Positions 13,292 to 13,987 of a stretch of DNA of 13,987 nt are shown here, piece by piece. The position numbers and the translations under genes were made by a program. This DNA comes from Bacteroidota bacterium. GTDB taxonomy: Bacteria > Bacteroidota > Bacteroidia > Bacteroidales > PXBB01. The notes beneath the pieces are model-generated. The model searched no databases and had not been told where the DNA came from. It worked only from the letters and a program-made list of their open reading frames with translations. Position 1 is the stretch's first letter. The number at the start of each line of letters is the position of its first letter. Location: positions 1 through 13,987 of the forward strand of contig JAKIYU010000039.1 in assembly GCA_022708385.1 (NCBI GenBank), given 5' to 3'.

Positions 13292-13987
13292 GTGTTTGTT
13301 TTTAAATTATTTTTAGTTTCTTGTTTTTTCAAAAATATGTTCAACGGGCTCAGGTTGGCTTGTGCAAAATGTCCGCAATGACAGCAATCGAGTTCTTTAC
13401 ACGAAGGTCTTTCATTAAGATTTACATCAAAATGCTTTACAGCCTGGCGCCAGTAGCAAGGCTGTCCATGGTGGTTTTCGGCTTCAAACCAGCGAATGGC
13501 TTTATAACTCATCAGAAAAAGAGCAGGGTGTTTTTTCTTTAAACGGTACATCTCGCTGATAATTAACTTTCGGGAGCTTTTATCTACAAAAAAAACATCA
13601 GCGCCTTCCGATAAGGGCGCAGGGGTATATACATCGAAAGAAACACCCATTAAGCCATTGCTTTTTGCAATATGTACCACGTCTTCCATTTGCCTGAAGT
13701 TCTCGGCCGTTACTGTCATGCTCAGCACCACCCGTTTATCGTTGCGGTAATTTTCCATCACTTTGGCAAAAACACCCGTGCCTCTGATGTGGTCGTGCGT
13801 GGTTTCTACACCATCTATTGATACAAACAACTTCTGGTTTTTATGCCCCTGTATTTTAATAGTGCCATTGGTACAGATGTCCACATACCTGAAAATTTTA
13901 ACGGCTTCGGAAATTATATCCTGTCTGAGTGCCGGCTCGCCGCCTATAAGCAGGATGCGGCGGATGCCACGTTTCCTGAGTTCAAGA
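13288..13987 (-). CDS. Radical SAM protein, partial, N-terminus beyond the window
   Basis: The frame is open from the right edge to TGA 13290-13288, giving 233 codons including the stop. ILLIGGEPALRQDII is the GGEP element that contacts S-adenosylmethionine in radical SAM enzymes. VDICTNGTIKI, LFVSIDGVETTHDHIRGTGV and VVLSMTVTAENF are the following barrel strands in usual order. The CxxxCxxC iron-sulfur motif should lie upstream, outside the window. The C-terminal region has CYWRQ and CKELDCCHCGHF, a cysteine cluster that may bind a further Fe-S cluster, as in SPASM/twitch-type enzymes that modify peptides or proteins. The last residues after LSPLNIF run through A-rich leader-like DNA; one T fewer in the T5 run would give a stop right after NIF. 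Its stop overlaps the T9SS gene start. Confidence 0.8.
   Translation of the reverse strand, partial: LELRKRGIRRILLIGGEPALRQDIISEAVKIFRYVDICTNGTIKIQGHKNQKLFVSIDGVETTHDHIRGTGVFAKVMENYRNDKRVVLSMTVTAENFRQMEDVVHIAKSNGLMGVSFDVYTPAPLSEGADVFFVDKSSRKLIISEMYRLKKKHPALFLMSYKAIRWFEAENHHGQPCYWRQAVKHFDVNLNERPSCKELDCCHCGHFAQANLSPLNIFLKKQETKNNLKTNT

Overview
The window looks like chromosomal DNA of a Bacteroidota bacterium. Two genes end in type IX secretion (T9SS) sorting domains. Start sites lack Shine-Dalgarno sequences and sit behind A-rich leaders. Several upstream regions carry the Bacteroidota promoter pattern (TTTG, about 20 bases, TAnnTTTG), and the ORF6N and four-helix-bundle (S23) genes are typical of this phylum. 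No rRNA, tRNA, CRISPR array or transposase was seen.

Layout. (1) 1-2600, minus strand: a polytopic SGNH-hydrolase-like membrane protein overlaps the start of a GT-C glycosyltransferase that runs off the left edge; together they suggest surface-glycan or lipid-linked-sugar work. (2) 2616-3042: a divergent intergenic region with REP-like hairpins, then the pgi promoter. (3) 3043-4386: pgi, glucose-6-phosphate isomerase, the only clear housekeeping gene. (4) 4531-6951: an 806-residue T9SS-exported surface protein with a strong promoter. (5) 6936-7971, minus strand: a small zinc-ribbon protein coupled to a lipoprotein whose frame is broken twice. (6) About 8120-11160: an accessory island. (7) 11162-12108: the C-terminal part of a membrane protein with a damaged frame. 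(8) 12119-13987, minus strand: a radical SAM protein (partial) coupled by an ATGA overlap to a second T9SS-exported protein.

The island is the most unusual part. Three small single-stranded-DNA-binding protein paralogs, all lacking the usual acidic C-terminal tip, alternate with four units related to the S23/four-helix-bundle protein family, best known from intervening sequences (IVS) inside 23S rRNA. Two units are intact (8138-8583 and 9524-9943) and two are remnants (about 8994-9098 and 10501-10737). Each unit is bounded by an inverted repeat, but the arm sequence is private to the unit: the arms pair with each other and not with those of the other units. The arms are built from 7-nt iterations, often of the form AnTnnnn. 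The right arm supplies the last codons and stop of each intact S23 gene. No rRNA surrounds them. An ORF6N-domain gene sits between the third and fourth units, and a rho-independent terminator closes the island.

Three frame breaks can be reconstructed by eye in the two genes flanking the island: two in the lipoprotein gene and one in the membrane-protein gene. They may be real decay or residual sequencing indels, and raw reads are needed to decide. All functions are read from sequence patterns and memory of families; no search was run.
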